Source: Sphingomonas desiccabilis
GTDB taxonomy: Bacteria > Pseudomonadota > Alphaproteobacteria > Sphingomonadales > Sphingomonadaceae
Assembly: GCF_004135605.1 (NCBI RefSeq)
Contig: NZ_SDPT01000001.1
Span: 496,001 to 560,000, forward strand
DNA length: 64,000 nt
Reading direction: 5' to 3'
Shown one piece after another: positions 38,712 through 48,702 of this stretch. The notes beneath the pieces were generated by a model. It made no database searches and was not told the DNA's origin. It saw only the letters and a list, made by a program, of their open reading frames with translations. Every line of letters begins with the position of its first letter. Positions within the stretch are counted from its first letter, which is position 1. The position numbers were made by a program, and so were the translations under genes.

Positions 38712-40997
38712 ATGTTGAGATGGGTGTTGGGCGTTGCCATGATGACGAGCGGAACCGCTGCCATGGCTGCTGATCTGGCCCGATCGCCACAGCCGGCGGC
38801 GGCGACGCAGGCGGCACAGGACGCGCAGCAGACGCTGACGCTCGCGCGCGTGTTTGGCAGCCCCGACCTCAACGGCACCGCGCCGCGCAACCTGCAGATC
38901 TCGCCCGACGGTCGCTTCGTGACGGTGCTGCGCAACCGCCCGGAGGAGAAGGAGCGCTTCGACCTGTGGGCGATGGACGCGACCACCGGCGAATGGCGGA
39001 TGCTGGTCGATTCCAAGAAGGTGGGTTCGGGCGCCGAGCTTTCGGAAGCCGAGAAGATGCAGCGCGAGCGCGCGCGCATTGCGGGATCGCGGGGCATCGT
39101 CGCCTATGACTTCGCACCCGACGGCCAGTCGATCCTGGTGCCGCTGGACGGCGACCTGTTCCTGGCAACCCTCGACGGCCAGGTCCGCCGCCTGACCGAG
39201 ACCCAGGCAGGCGAGCTCAACCCGCTGGTGAGCCCCAGGGGCCGCTTCGTGAGCTTCGTGCGCGACCAGAACCTGTTTGTGCAGCCACTCGCAGGCGGCG
39301 TGGCGCAGGCGGTGACCACCGAAGGCGCGGGCACCGTCCACTTCGGCGAGGCGGAGTTCGTCGCGCAGGAGGAAATGCACCGCTCCACCGGCTATTGGTG
39401 GTCGCCCGACGAGCGCTACATCGCGGTCGAGCGGTTCGACGAGGCGCCGGTGAAGGTGTTCAGCCGGGCCGCGATCGGCGCCACCGGCACCAAGGTCTAC
39501 GACCAGCGCTATCCGGCGGCGGGCACGCCCAACGCCCTGGTCGACCTGTACGTCATGAAGCCGGACGGCTCGGGCAGGGTGAAGGTCGACCTGGGGAGCG
39601 ATCCCGACATCTACCTCGCGCGCGTCGACTGGCTGCCGGACGGCTCGGCGATGCTGGTCCAGCGCCAGACCCGCGACCAGAAGCGGCTCGACATGTTGCG
39701 GGTGGACCCTGCCACCGGCAAGTCGACCGTGCTGTTCACCGAGACCGCGGGCGAGCGCAGCTGGATCAACCTGTCCGACGCCTATCGCGTGATGAAGGAC
39801 GGGAGCCTCATCTGGCGGTCCGAGCGCGACGGCTTCGGCCATCTCTACCGCTGGAAGGCGGGCAAGTGGACGCAGCTGACCAAGGGGCCCTGGGTAGTCC
39901 AGTCGCTGGTCGGCTTCGATGAGGCGAAGGGCCGGCTGTTCTTCACCGGCAACAAGGACGACGTGCTCGAGCAGCATCTCTACGCACTCGACCTCAAGCG
40001 GCCGGGCAACGTCACCCGGCTCACCGAAAAGGGCTGGTGGAACGGCGCCACCATGGACGGGGCTGCGAGCCGCTTCCTGATCACGCGCTCCAGCCCCACC
40101 CAGCCGGCGCAGGTCTATCTGGCCGACGTCACGGGCAAGCGGATCGCCTGGATCAACGAGAACGCGATCGGCCCGGACCACCCCTATTATCCGTTCGCAG
40201 CCAGCCATCGCGAGACGCAGTTCGGCACCGTCAAGGCGGCCGACGGCTCGACGCTGCACTGGGAGATGATCACGCCGCCGCTGGAGCCGGGCAAGAAATA
40301 CCCCGTGTTCTTCCAGCATTATGGCGGCCCCGGCACCGGCCAGCAGGTGACGCGCGGCTGGCAGGGCGCGCTGCCGCAGTATCTGGTCGACCAAGGCTGG
40401 ATCTTCTTCCAGATCGACAACCGCGGCTCGTACAATCGCGGCACGGCGTTCGAGAACCAGATCTATCACGCGATGGGCACCGTCGAGGTCGAGGACCAGC
40501 TTGCGGGCGCCAACTACCTCAAGACGCTGCCTTTCGTGGATCCGGCCAAGATCGCGACCTATGGCTGGTCCTATGGCGGCTATCTGTCGCTCAAGATGCT
40601 GGAGAAGACGCCGGGGGTCTATGCCGCGGCCGTCGCGGGCGCGCCGGTCACCGACTGGGGTCTCTACGACACGCACTATACGGAGCGGTACCTGGGCGAT
40701 CCGCGCACCGATCCGCAGAGCTATGCTTCCTCGAGCGTGGTGACGGAGGCGTCGAAGATCCGCGATCCGCTGCTGCTGATCCACGGCATGGCGGACGACA
40801 ACGTCTTCCTCGACAACTCGACGCTGTTCGCGGCGGAGATGCAGCGGACGGCCACGCCGTTCGAGATGATGTTCTACCCCGGCAACACCCATCGGGTGGG
40901 CGGGCCGGGCGCCAGCGAGCACCTGTGGAAGACGATCCTGTCGTTCCTTGATCGCAATGTTGTTGCGCCAAAGCCGCAGAACACGGCAGCAAAGTAA
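38712..40997 (+). CDS. S9 family dipeptidyl peptidase (DPP4-like), exported
   Basis: This 761-residue protein has an N-terminal signal peptide (MLRWVLGVAMMTSGTAAMAA), an eight-bladed beta-propeller region to about residue 510, and a C-terminal alpha/beta hydrolase domain. The catalytic triad is visible: S620 in GWSYGGY, the aspartate pair 695/696 in GMADDN and H727 in GNTHRV. The EEMHRSTGYWW segment provides the Glu-Glu motif that binds the substrate N-terminus in DPP4. It should release X-Pro dipeptides in the periplasm. It stands alone between rplS and asd. Confidence 0.93.
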   Translation: MLRWVLGVAMMTSGTAAMAADLARSPQPAAATQAAQDAQQTLTLARVFGSPDLNGTAPRNLQISPDGRFVTVLRNRPEEKERFDLWAMDATTGEWRMLVDSKKVGSGAELSEAEKMQRERARIAGSRGIVAYDFAPDGQSILVPLDGDLFLATLDGQVRRLTETQAGELNPLVSPRGRFVSFVRDQNLFVQPLAGGVAQAVTTEGAGTVHFGEAEFVAQEEMHRSTGYWWSPDERYIAVERFDEAPVKVFSRAAIGATGTKVYDQRYPAAGTPNALVDLYVMKPDGSGRVKVDLGSDPDIYLARVDWLPDGSAMLVQRQTRDQKRLDMLRVDPATGKSTVLFTETAGERSWINLSDAYRVMKDGSLIWRSERDGFGHLYRWKAGKWTQLTKGPWVVQSLVGFDEAKGRLFFTGNKDDVLEQHLYALDLKRPGNVTRLTEKGWWNGATMDGAASRFLITRSSPTQPAQVYLADVTGKRIAWINENAIGPDHPYYPFAASHRETQFGTVKAADGSTLHWEMITPPLEPGKKYPVFFQHYGGPGTGQQVTRGWQGALPQYLVDQGWIFFQIDNRGSYNRGTAFENQIYHAMGTVEVEDQLAGANYLKTLPFVDPAKIATYGWSYGGYLSLKMLEKTPGVYAAAVAGAPVTDWGLYDTHYTERYLGDPRTDPQSYASSSVVTEASKIRDPLLLIHGMADDNVFLDNSTLFAAEMQRTATPFEMMFYPGNTHRVGGPGASEHLWKTILSFLDRNVVAPKPQNTAAK

Positions 40998-41061
40998 CGC
41001 TTGGTTGCCGCGGCGCTGGAGAAGGTCTAGCGCCGCGGCGACAATGCGAGTGGAGTGAGTG

Positions 41062-42090
41062 ATGGGCTATCGGGTGGTGGTCGCAGGCGCGACCGGGAAT
41101 GTCGGGCGGGAGATGCTCAACATCCTGGCGGAGCGTGAGTTTCCGATCGACGAACTGGCGGTGCTCGCCTCGTCGCGGTCGGTCGGCGACACGGTCGACT
41201 TCGGCGAGACCGGCAAGCAGTACAAGATCCAGAATATCGAGCATTTCGATCCCACCGGCTGGGACATGGCGCTGTTCGCGATCGGATCGGACGCGACCAA
41301 GGTCTATGCGCCCAAGTTCGCCGCCGCCGGCTGCACGGTGATCGACAATTCGTCGCTCTACCGCATGGACCCGGACGTGCCGCTGATCGTGCCGGAAGTG
41401 AACCCGGAGGCGATTGACGGCTACCGCGCCAAGAACATCATCGCCAACCCGAACTGCTCGACCGCGCAGATGGTGGTGGCGCTCAAGCCGCTGCACGATT
41501 CCGCCAAGATCAAGCGCGTCGTCGTCGCGACCTATCAGTCGGTGTCCGGCGCGGGCAAGGCGGGCATGGACGAACTGTTCGAGCAGAGCCGCAACATCTT
41601 TGTCGGCGACCCGGCCGAGGCGAAGAAGTTCACCAAGCAGATCGCGTTCAACGTAATCCCGCACATCGACAGCTTCCTGGACGACGGGTCGACCAAGGAA
41701 GAGTGGAAGATGGTCGTGGAGACCAAAAAGATCCTCGACCCCAAGGTCAAGGTGGTCGCCACCTGCGTCCGCGTGCCGGTGTTCGTCGGCCATTCGGAAG
41801 CGATCAACATCGAGTTCGAGAACGAGATCTCGGCCGAGGAAGCGCAGAATATCCTGCGCGAGGCGCCCGGCGTCATGCTGGTCGATAAGCGCGAGGACGG
41901 CGGCTACATCACGCCGATCGAATGCGTCGGCGAGTTCGCGACCTATATCAGCCGCGTCCGCGAGGACTCGACTGTCGAGAACGGTCTGGCGCTGTGGTGC
42001 GTCAGCGACAACCTGCGCAAGGGCGCAGCACTCAACGCGGTGCAGATCGCCGAGCTGCTCGGCCGCCGGCACCTCAAGAAGGCCGCCTGA
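41062..42090 (+). CDS. asd: Aspartate-semialdehyde dehydrogenase
   Basis: This 342-residue enzyme makes aspartate semialdehyde, the branch point to lysine/diaminopimelate, threonine and methionine. The NADP loop GATGNVGREML (residues 9-19) and the catalytic cysteine C132 in NPNCSTAQ are present. The downstream VSGAGKAGMDE and CVRVPVFVGHSEAIN blocks are family features. The codon before the ATG is GTG and could be used instead. It is followed by a hairpin between convergent genes. Confidence 0.95.
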   Translation: MGYRVVVAGATGNVGREMLNILAEREFPIDELAVLASSRSVGDTVDFGETGKQYKIQNIEHFDPTGWDMALFAIGSDATKVYAPKFAAAGCTVIDNSSLYRMDPDVPLIVPEVNPEAIDGYRAKNIIANPNCSTAQMVVALKPLHDSAKIKRVVVATYQSVSGAGKAGMDELFEQSRNIFVGDPAEAKKFTKQIAFNVIPHIDSFLDDGSTKEEWKMVVETKKILDPKVKVVATCVRVPVFVGHSEAINIEFENEISAEEAQNILREAPGVMLVDKREDGGYITPIECVGEFATYISRVREDSTVENGLALWCVSDNLRKGAALNAVQIAELLGRRHLKKAA

Positions 42091-42094
42091 TACT

Positions 42095-42126
42095 CTGGCC
42101 GCCCCGGCTCCGCGCCGGGCGGCCAG
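42095..42126. terminator. Bidirectional hairpin between asd and the YitT gene
   Basis: CTGGCCGCCCCGGC and GCCGGGCGGCCAG form a stem of 13 pairs with one bulge and a short loop. It fills the 40 bases between two convergent stop codons. There is no T run. Confidence 0.55.
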
Positions 42127-42130
42127 TCGC

Positions 42131-42757
42131 TCAATAGCCGGTGTAGCGGCCCGGCCGATGCCAGGCGATCAGGATGCCGCTGATTGCCGCGGCGCTCAGG
42201 ATCGACCAGCCGAGTTGCTCGGCCGACACCACCGGGATCGCCAGCGCGAGGATCACCACGTCGAGGGCGATCTGGGTGCGTCCCGCGTTCCAGCCGCGTT
42301 CGCGCTGCAGCCAGAGCGTCAGCACACCGGTGCCGCCCACGGCGGCGTCATGGCGGGCGAGCGACAGGATCCCCATCCCGATCACGGTCCCGCCGACGAG
42401 CGCTGCGAACAACGGATGCACGGTGCCGACCTCAAAGGCATAGGGGCGGATCGCCGAGAAAAGCGCGATGCCCGCGTTCACCGCGATCGAGCGCAGCGTG
42501 AAGCGCGCGCCCATCACCTTCCAGGCGAAGGCGAAGAAGGGCAGGTTGATGATGGTGAACAGGACGCCCGGGGGAAGCGGCACCAGATAGGAGACGAGCA
42601 GCGCGATGCCCGCGATGCCGCCCGTCACCAGCCCCGCCGCTTTCAGGAACACCAGTCCCAGCACCAGAAGCGTGCAGCCGACGAACATCGCATAGAGATC
42701 CTCCGCACTGCTGTGCGGGATGCCGTCGGGAGGGGAAGGGCGGCGGGCAAACGTCAT
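42131..42757 (-). CDS. YitT family membrane protein
   Basis: This 208-residue protein has five predicted membrane helices (MFVGCTLLVLGLVFLKAAGL, GGIAGIALLVSYLVPLPPG, LFTIINLPFFAFAW and others). The GLVTGGIAGIALL stretch is the family signature. YitT proteins are of unknown transport or signalling role. This version lacks the C-terminal soluble DUF2179 domain found in the longer Firmicutes members, ending after the last helix. ATG 42757 is preferred over an in-frame TTG one codon earlier. Confidence 0.85.
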   Translation of the reverse strand: MTFARRPSPPDGIPHSSAEDLYAMFVGCTLLVLGLVFLKAAGLVTGGIAGIALLVSYLVPLPPGVLFTIINLPFFAFAWKVMGARFTLRSIAVNAGIALFSAIRPYAFEVGTVHPLFAALVGGTVIGMGILSLARHDAAVGGTGVLTLWLQRERGWNAGRTQIALDVVILALAIPVVSAEQLGWSILSAAAISGILIAWHRPGRYTGY

Positions 42758-42904
42758 CAAGGGCTCCGAATGGGGCCTCGGCAGGTCATGCCTCTCCTGA
42801 TGTGCTTGTCTTGACGCGGCTCCTATCGCCGGCTCGGCGCTGCGTCCATGGGACGTGCCACCGGAGCCGGTGGAAGCGTGGCCCAGCCGCTCCCCGTCAC
42901 GGTC

Positions 42905-44572
42905 TTACTTGCGTTGGGATGCGGTCTCCTCGCGGGTGGCGCGGAACTCGCTGTCGGCGGACCAGTTCGGCCAGGCCCGGCCGTTCGCCAAGCGATCGCC
43001 GAGATTGTAGAGCAGGGTGAGGTCGCCCTCCCAGCTGCTGGTGTTCCAGCTCGCATCATATTCGTCCGCGGGCTGGTGGTATCGGTCGCGGGTGTAGAGG
43101 TCGCTCAGTTCCTTGCCGCGCGCGGCACCGCCGTTCACCAGTTCCTGGCCCGCATCATAGGAGATGGCCGGCACGCCGCGCTTGGCGAAGGGGAAATGGT
43201 CGGAGCGATAGAAGCTGCCCGCTTCCGGCCGTGCCTCGGGCGTGTAGTGGCGGCCGAACTTGGCGGCTTCCTCGGTCAGCATGGTCAGCAGGTCGAGCTT
43301 GGCCGCGCCCGAGATGCTGAAGTCCGTCGTCTTCTCGATCGCGAACGGACCGTCCATGTTGATCGCGCCCACCGTGGTGGCGAGCGGCCGGAGCGGGTTG
43401 TCGGCATAATATTCCGAGCCGAGCAGCCCCTTTTCCTCCGCCGTCACCGCCAGGAACAGGATCGACCGGTCAGGCTTGGGTCCCGTGCCATAGGCGCGGG
43501 CGAGCTCCATCAGCGCGGCGGTGCCCGACGCATTGTCGAGCGCGCCGTTGTAGATTGTGTCGCCCTTCGCATCCGGAGCGCCGATGCCCAGGTGATCCCA
43601 GTGCGCCGAATAGATCACGGTCTCGTCCGGGTGGCGGCTGCCGGGCAGGATGCCGGCGACATTGTGCGAGGTGATGATCTCCGGCTTCACCTGGTAGCTG
43701 GCGGTCATCGTCGCCTTGAGCGGCATGGGGCGGAAGTCCGCCTTGCGTGCCGCGGCCTTTGCGGCCTCGAAGTCGGTGCCCGACGCCTTGAACAAGTCGG
43801 CGGCGAGATCCTTTTGGATCCAGCCCTCCATCGGCGTGTGCGCGGCCGCCGGGTTCGCCCGGACGATGTCGAACATGGTGTTGGTGTTGGAGTTCTTGAC
43901 CGTTGCCCAGCCATAGGAGGCGGGCTCGCTCTCGTGGATCACCAGCACGCCGGCGGCGCCCTGGTGCGCGGCTTCCTCGTACTTGTACGTCCAGCGGCCG
44001 TAATAGGTCATCAGCCGGCCGCCGAAATCGCCTTCGCCGCCCTCGAAATCGGGGTCGTTGACGAGCACGACCATGATCTTGCCCTTGAGGTCGACGCCCT
44101 TGAAGTCATCCCAGTTGCGCTCGGGCGCCTTCACACCATAGCCGACGAACACCAGCGGCGCCGCGTTCAGCTGGACCGAGGTCTGGCCGGTCGAGGCGGC
44201 GCGCACCGCGATCTCGCTGCCCTGCGTCAGCGGCTTGCTGGTGCCCCCGATCGCCATCGACAGGCTGGGCGTGCCGACGATGTCGGAGCGCAGCAGCGGC
44301 ACGTCCTGGAACCAGCTGCCCTTGTCGCCGGCAGGCTTCAGCCCCGCTGCCTTGAACTGCGCGGCGATGTACTCGATCGTCTTGGTTTCGGCGCGGGTGG
44401 CGGGACCGCGACCCTCATATTCGTCGCTGGACAGCGTCCTGATGTCGTTGGTGACGCGCGCGACGTCGAAGCTGGGCTTCTTGGCGGGCGCCGCGATCGC
44501 CGCGGAAGACGTGCCGACAAGCGCGGCGAGGGCAAGGAGGCGCAGCGAAGGACGCGGGGAACGGAAGGACAT
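42905..44572 (-). CDS. M28 family zinc aminopeptidase with PA domain, exported
   Basis: This 555-residue protein has a signal peptide (SLRLLALAALVGTSSAAIAAP). The five M28 metal ligands lie in SAHWDHLG, GALDNASG, EEKG (with the general base), NMDGP and SDHFPF. A PA-like insert lies between about residues 120 and 280 (VFVGYGVKAPERNWDDFKG, GAAGVLVIHESEPASYG). It should trim amino acids from peptides in the periplasm. It is one of three exported peptidases in 9 kb. An upstream in-frame ATG lacks a signal-peptide context. Confidence 0.92.
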   Translation of the reverse strand: MSFRSPRPSLRLLALAALVGTSSAAIAAPAKKPSFDVARVTNDIRTLSSDEYEGRGPATRAETKTIEYIAAQFKAAGLKPAGDKGSWFQDVPLLRSDIVGTPSLSMAIGGTSKPLTQGSEIAVRAASTGQTSVQLNAAPLVFVGYGVKAPERNWDDFKGVDLKGKIMVVLVNDPDFEGGEGDFGGRLMTYYGRWTYKYEEAAHQGAAGVLVIHESEPASYGWATVKNSNTNTMFDIVRANPAAAHTPMEGWIQKDLAADLFKASGTDFEAAKAAARKADFRPMPLKATMTASYQVKPEIITSHNVAGILPGSRHPDETVIYSAHWDHLGIGAPDAKGDTIYNGALDNASGTAALMELARAYGTGPKPDRSILFLAVTAEEKGLLGSEYYADNPLRPLATTVGAINMDGPFAIEKTTDFSISGAAKLDLLTMLTEEAAKFGRHYTPEARPEAGSFYRSDHFPFAKRGVPAISYDAGQELVNGGAARGKELSDLYTRDRYHQPADEYDASWNTSSWEGDLTLLYNLGDRLANGRAWPNWSADSEFRATREETASQRK

Positions 44573-44690
44573 GGGCGGGAACGACTCCTGGCGAAGCGAC
44601 GATGGCAGGGGACGCATGCCCCTTCGACATTGATGCTCAACCGGCGCACAATGTCGAGGTGGTGCAGTAAACGGGTGCAGGAGAAGCGCG

Positions 44691-45134
44691 ATGCGCGAGA
44701 CGGTTTCCGGCGGGTGCCAGTGCGGGCGGGTGCGCTATCGGGTCTCCATCCACGACGACGATGCCTATCTCTGTCACTGCCGCATGTGCCAGCGCGCGAC
44801 CGGCGGTGTCTCGATCGCGTTCAAGAACGTGAAGAAGGCCGAGGTGGTGTGGGAGCAGGAACCAGACCGCTACGCCTCTTCCCCGATCGCCAGCCGTGGC
44901 TTCTGTCGCGAATGCGGCACGTCGCTGACGTTCGAATTCCCCGACAGCGAGAACATGGACCTGACCATCGGCAGCTTCGATGCGCCGGGCCGTTTCCAGC
45001 CGCGCCATCACTTCGGGGTGGAAAGCTGGCACCCGCAATGGCTCGACACGCGCGGGCTGCCCGAATATCGCGCCGACGAGAACCCGAACACGCGCGACAG
45101 GTGGATGAAAATCGTTGGCAGACTTCCCGACTGA
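44691..45134 (+). CDS. GFA/CENP-V-type zinc protein (glutathione-dependent formaldehyde-activating family)
   Basis: This 147-residue protein has the cysteine pairs of the family in GGCQCGRVRY, CHCRMCQRATG and GFCRECGTSLTF, giving a seven- or eight-cysteine zinc-binding fold. Despite the name, most members are not shown to act on formaldehyde. Its tail overlaps the downstream hydrolase gene by 20 bases in a different frame. Confidence 0.9.
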   Translation: MRETVSGGCQCGRVRYRVSIHDDDAYLCHCRMCQRATGGVSIAFKNVKKAEVVWEQEPDRYASSPIASRGFCRECGTSLTFEFPDSENMDLTIGSFDAPGRFQPRHHFGVESWHPQWLDTRGLPEYRADENPNTRDRWMKIVGRLPD

Positions 45135-45876
45135 GACGCACCGCTTCGAAAGCTTCGACGGTACCGAGATCGCTTGGCATGAGGGCGGCGAAGGTCGTCC
45201 GCTGCTGCTGATCCACGGCTATTTCAGCGACGCGTACACCAACTGGATCCGCTACGGTCAAGCCGCCAAGATCTCGGCCAGAGGCTATCGGGTGATCATG
45301 CCGGACCTGCGCGCGCATGGGCAGAGCGCCCGGCCGCATGATCCTGCCGCCTATCCCGCCGACGCGCTGGCCCAGGACGGCGAGGCGCTGGTCCGGCACC
45401 TGGGCCTTAGCGACTATGATCTCGCCGGCTATTCGCTTGGCGGGCGCACCGCGGTGCGGATGGTCGCGCGCGGTGCGGCGCCCAAGAAGCTGGTGGTCGC
45501 GGGCATGGGGCTGGAGGGGCTGACGGGCACCAGCGGCCGTGCCGACCATTTCCGCAACATCCTCACCAATCTCGGCAAGCACGAACGCGGGACGCCCGAG
45601 TGGCTGGCCGAGGCCTTTCTGAAGACGACCAAGGGCGATCCGATCGCGCTGCTCGGCATCCTCGACACCTTCGTGGACACGTCCCGCGAGGAGATCGCCG
45701 CGATCCGGCAGCCGACGCTGGTGGTCGCGGGCGAGGAGGACAGCGACAACGGCAGCCATGCCGCGCTCGCCGACCTGCTGCCGAACGCGACCCTGCGCGA
45801 GGTGCCGGGCGGGCACATGAGCGCGGTGACCAAGCCGGAACTGGGGCAGGCGATCGCGGACTTCCTGGGCGCTTGA
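45115..45876 (+). CDS. Alpha/beta hydrolase
   Basis: The product has 253 residues from a TTG start that lies inside the end of the GFA gene. The oxyanion strand LLLIHGYFSD, nucleophile elbow GYSLGG (serine near residue 107), acidic region VVAGEEDSDNG and catalytic histidine GGHMSA complete a normal hydrolase triad. There is no signal peptide. Substrate is unknown; esterase, lipase or haloperoxidase-like activities are all possible. The overlap implies co-expression with the GFA protein. Confidence 0.88.
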   Translation: MADFPTETHRFESFDGTEIAWHEGGEGRPLLLIHGYFSDAYTNWIRYGQAAKISARGYRVIMPDLRAHGQSARPHDPAAYPADALAQDGEALVRHLGLSDYDLAGYSLGGRTAVRMVARGAAPKKLVVAGMGLEGLTGTSGRADHFRNILTNLGKHERGTPEWLAEAFLKTTKGDPIALLGILDTFVDTSREEIAAIRQPTLVVAGEEDSDNGSHAALADLLPNATLREVPGGHMSAVTKPELGQAIADFLGA

Positions 45877-45932
45877 CCGCGGGCGGGGCGGGCGCGCAGG
45901 TTGCGCGCATTCGTTCCGTACCCGGGGGTTCC

Positions 45933-47777
45933 ATGTTTCGTACCGCTGCCTCGACGCTTGCCGTCGCCTTCTCGCTTGCCGCTGCCGCACCGGCTTTCGC
46001 GCAAGCCGCACCCTCCGCGCCGGCGGCTAGCACCGCCGCTCCGACGGTCGCCGATGCCGACGCGCTAGTCGCGCGCGCCGAGAAGGAGTTTGCCGACTAT
46101 TCGCTCGACGCCTCGCGCATCGCCTGGGTGAACGCGACCTACATCACCGACGACACCGATGCGCTGGCCGCGAAGTCCGGCGCGATCGGCACCGAGATGG
46201 GCGTGCGCTATGCGCTCGAGGCGGCGAAGTTCGACGGCGTGAAGGGACTGTCCTACGACACCCGCCGCAAGCTCGACATCCTGAAGAACGGCCTCACGCT
46301 GCCTGCGCCGACCCGGCCTGGTGCGGCCCAGCAGTTGTCCGACATCAGCACCCGCATGGCATCCTCCTACGGCAAGGGCCGGGGCACCAAGGCTGGCCAG
46401 CCGATCAACGGATCGGACATCGAGGCGGCGATGGGCAGCAGCCGCGACCCCAATGAACTCAAGGAGATGTGGGTCAGCTGGCACGACAATGTCGGCGCCC
46501 CGATGCGCAAGGACTATGCCCAGATGGTGGGCATCGCCAACGAGGGCGCGAAGGAGCTCGGCTTCTCCGACGTCGGCGCGATGTGGCGCTCGGGCTACGA
46601 CATGCCGCCCGAGCAGTTCGCGCAGATGGCCGACAAGCTGTGGAAGGAGGTCGAGCCACTCTATCTGTCGCTCCACACCTATGTCCGCTGGAAGTTGAAC
46701 GAGAAGTACGGCGACGCCGTGCAGGCGAAGACGGGGCCGATCCGTGCCGACCTGCTCGGCAACATGTGGGCGCAGGAATGGGGCAACATCTATGACGTGG
46801 TCGCCCCCGCCGGCACGGGTGACCTCGGCTACGACATCGGCGATCTGCTGAAGGCGAAGAACTACGACCCGGTGAAGATGGTGAAGGCAGGCGAGGGCTT
46901 CTATTCCTCGCTCGGCTTCGCGCCCTTGCCCGAGACCTTCTGGCAGCGCTCGCAGATCGTGAAGCCGGCCGACCGCGAGGTGATCTGCCACGCCTCCGCC
47001 TGGGACGTCGACAGCAAGGACGACATCCGCATCAAGATGTGCACCAAGGTGAATTCGGACGACTTCGTCACGATCCACCATGAGCTCGGGCACAACTACT
47101 ACCAGCGCGCCTACAACCAGCAGCCGTTCCTCTACATGAACGGCGCCAACGACGGCTTCCACGAGGCCATCGGCGATTTCGTCGCGCTTTCGATCACCCC
47201 CGACTATCTGGTGAACATCAACCTGCTCGATCCTGCGCAGGTGCCTGGCGCCGAGAAGGACATCGGCCTCCTGCTCCGGCAGGCGATGGACAAGGTCGCG
47301 TTCCTGCCGTTCGGGCTGCTGATGGACAAGTGGCGCTGGGGCGTCTTCTCCGGCGAGATCCCGACCCGCCAGTATCAGAAGGGCTGGGACGCGCTTCGCC
47401 TCCAGTACCAGGGCATCGTGCCGCCGGTGGCGCGCGACGAAAGCCGCTTCGATCCGGGCGGCAAGTACCACATCCCAGGCAACACCCCGTACGCGCGCTA
47501 CTTCCTCGCCCGGATCCTCCAGTTCCAGTTCTACAAGGCGGCATGCGACCAGGCCGGCTGGAAGGGGCCGCTCCACCGCTGCTCCTTCTACGGCAACAAG
47601 GAGGTCGGCGCGCGGCTGAACAAGATGCTCGAGATGGGGGCTTCCAAGCCCTGGCCGGAGGCGCTGCAGGCGTTCACCGGGACCCGCGAGATGAGCGGCA
47701 AGGCGCTGGTCGAGTATTTCGCGCCGTTGAAGACGTGGCTCGACCAGCAGAACAAGGGCAAGCCCAAGGGATGGTGA
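45933..47777 (+). CDS. M2 family metallopeptidase (ACE-like peptidyl-dipeptidase), exported
   Basis: This 614-residue protein begins with a signal peptide (TLAVAFSLAAAAPAFAQA). The gluzincin motif is HELGH at residues 383-387, with the third ligand in NDGFHEAIGDF about 30 residues on. The protein is nearly all helical, as in angiotensin-converting enzyme. It should remove C-terminal dipeptides in the periplasm. It is followed by a SIMPL-domain gene whose start overlaps its end. Confidence 0.93.
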   Translation: MFRTAASTLAVAFSLAAAAPAFAQAAPSAPAASTAAPTVADADALVARAEKEFADYSLDASRIAWVNATYITDDTDALAAKSGAIGTEMGVRYALEAAKFDGVKGLSYDTRRKLDILKNGLTLPAPTRPGAAQQLSDISTRMASSYGKGRGTKAGQPINGSDIEAAMGSSRDPNELKEMWVSWHDNVGAPMRKDYAQMVGIANEGAKELGFSDVGAMWRSGYDMPPEQFAQMADKLWKEVEPLYLSLHTYVRWKLNEKYGDAVQAKTGPIRADLLGNMWAQEWGNIYDVVAPAGTGDLGYDIGDLLKAKNYDPVKMVKAGEGFYSSLGFAPLPETFWQRSQIVKPADREVICHASAWDVDSKDDIRIKMCTKVNSDDFVTIHHELGHNYYQRAYNQQPFLYMNGANDGFHEAIGDFVALSITPDYLVNINLLDPAQVPGAEKDIGLLLRQAMDKVAFLPFGLLMDKWRWGVFSGEIPTRQYQKGWDALRLQYQGIVPPVARDESRFDPGGKYHIPGNTPYARYFLARILQFQFYKAACDQAGWKGPLHRCSFYGNKEVGARLNKMLEMGASKPWPEALQAFTGTREMSGKALVEYFAPLKTWLDQQNKGKPKGW

Positions 47778-48505
47778 GGCCGAGCCTCCTGGCACTGGCA
47801 CTTTCGGCGGCGGCGGGCATCCAGCCCTCGGCCGCCCAGCCGCAAGGGCCTGCCGCGGTGCTCCAGCCCGGCGAGACCCTGCTGGAGGTGCAGAGCCTTG
47901 GCGAGCGTAGCGGCGTGCCCGACCGGGCGAGCTTCACGGTCGCCGTCGATACGCCGGGCGCCACTCCGGCGGCAGCGCTGGAGGCGAATGCCGCCGCCAG
48001 CGCCCGGCTCGCCGCCGCCGCACGCGCAGCCGGGGTCGAGGCGGCGGCGTTGCGCACCAGCAACCTGTCGGTACGACCCCGCTACCGCCAGGATCGCGAC
48101 GGCGACGAAGCTGGCGAGGTGATCGGCTACCGGGCGAACAGCCGCTTCTCGCTGCAGAAGCTGTCGCTGCCGGTTGCAGAGAAAGCCGTCGCCGCGCTGG
48201 TCGAAGCGGGCGCCACCGAAGTCGAGGGCCCGGACTTCGCCTTCGCGGACGACGCGCCGCTGGTCCGCGCCTCCCGCGCCGATGCCATCCGTAAGGCGCA
48301 GCAGCAGGCGGAGGATTATGCCGCGGCGCTCAACATGCGCGTGGTGCGGGTGCTCCGGGTGAGCGAACGCGCTTCCTCGGGCGGCGAGAGCGAGATCATC
48401 GTCACCGGCGCCCGGCAACGCGCGGGGCTGCTGCCGGTACTGGCACCGGGCGAGCAGGCGATCACGACCCGCATCTGGATCGATTTCGCGCTGGCGCCGC
48501 GCTGA
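47771..48505 (+). CDS. SIMPL (DUF541) domain periplasmic protein
   Basis: This 244-residue protein has a signal peptide (LLALALSAAAGIQPSAAQ) followed by a single SIMPL domain (ETLLEVQSLGERSGVPDRASFTV at its start, and ITTRIWIDFAL at its end). The core helix RADAIRKAQQQAEDYAAALN matches family members. Some SIMPL proteins bind outer membrane or signalling components; the role here is unknown. The ATG at 47771 overlaps the M2 peptidase stop by 7 bases, so the two are translationally linked. Confidence 0.87.
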   Translation: MVRPSLLALALSAAAGIQPSAAQPQGPAAVLQPGETLLEVQSLGERSGVPDRASFTVAVDTPGATPAAALEANAAASARLAAAARAAGVEAAALRTSNLSVRPRYRQDRDGDEAGEVIGYRANSRFSLQKLSLPVAEKAVAALVEAGATEVEGPDFAFADDAPLVRASRADAIRKAQQQAEDYAAALNMRVVRVLRVSERASSGGESEIIVTGARQRAGLLPVLAPGEQAITTRIWIDFALAPR

Positions 48506-48551
48506 GGGGCGTTCTGTCTCGAAGCACGGACCGCGACAGCCGCCCACGCTG

Positions 48552-48639
48552 GTCATGCTGACGAACGTCGGCATCGATGCGCGCTCCGCTGCCGCATCTC
48601 GCGTTTCGGCAAGGAATCCTGACTTTCGTCAGGATGACG
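48552..48639. repeat. Dispersed intergenic repeat with terminal inverted repeats, type 1, copy 1
   Basis: The element begins GTCATGCTGACGAACGTC and ends GACTTTCGTCAGGATGACG, so the two ends form inverted copies of about 24 bp. The core holds CGCGCTCCGC. It matches 53482-53570 closely. It lies between two convergent genes. Confidence 0.75.
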
Positions 48640-48702
48640 AGGGTCCAGTTGTGGGGGGGGCGCAGACGCGGGCGACGGCGCCTGCCGTCGCCCGCAGGCT
48701 GG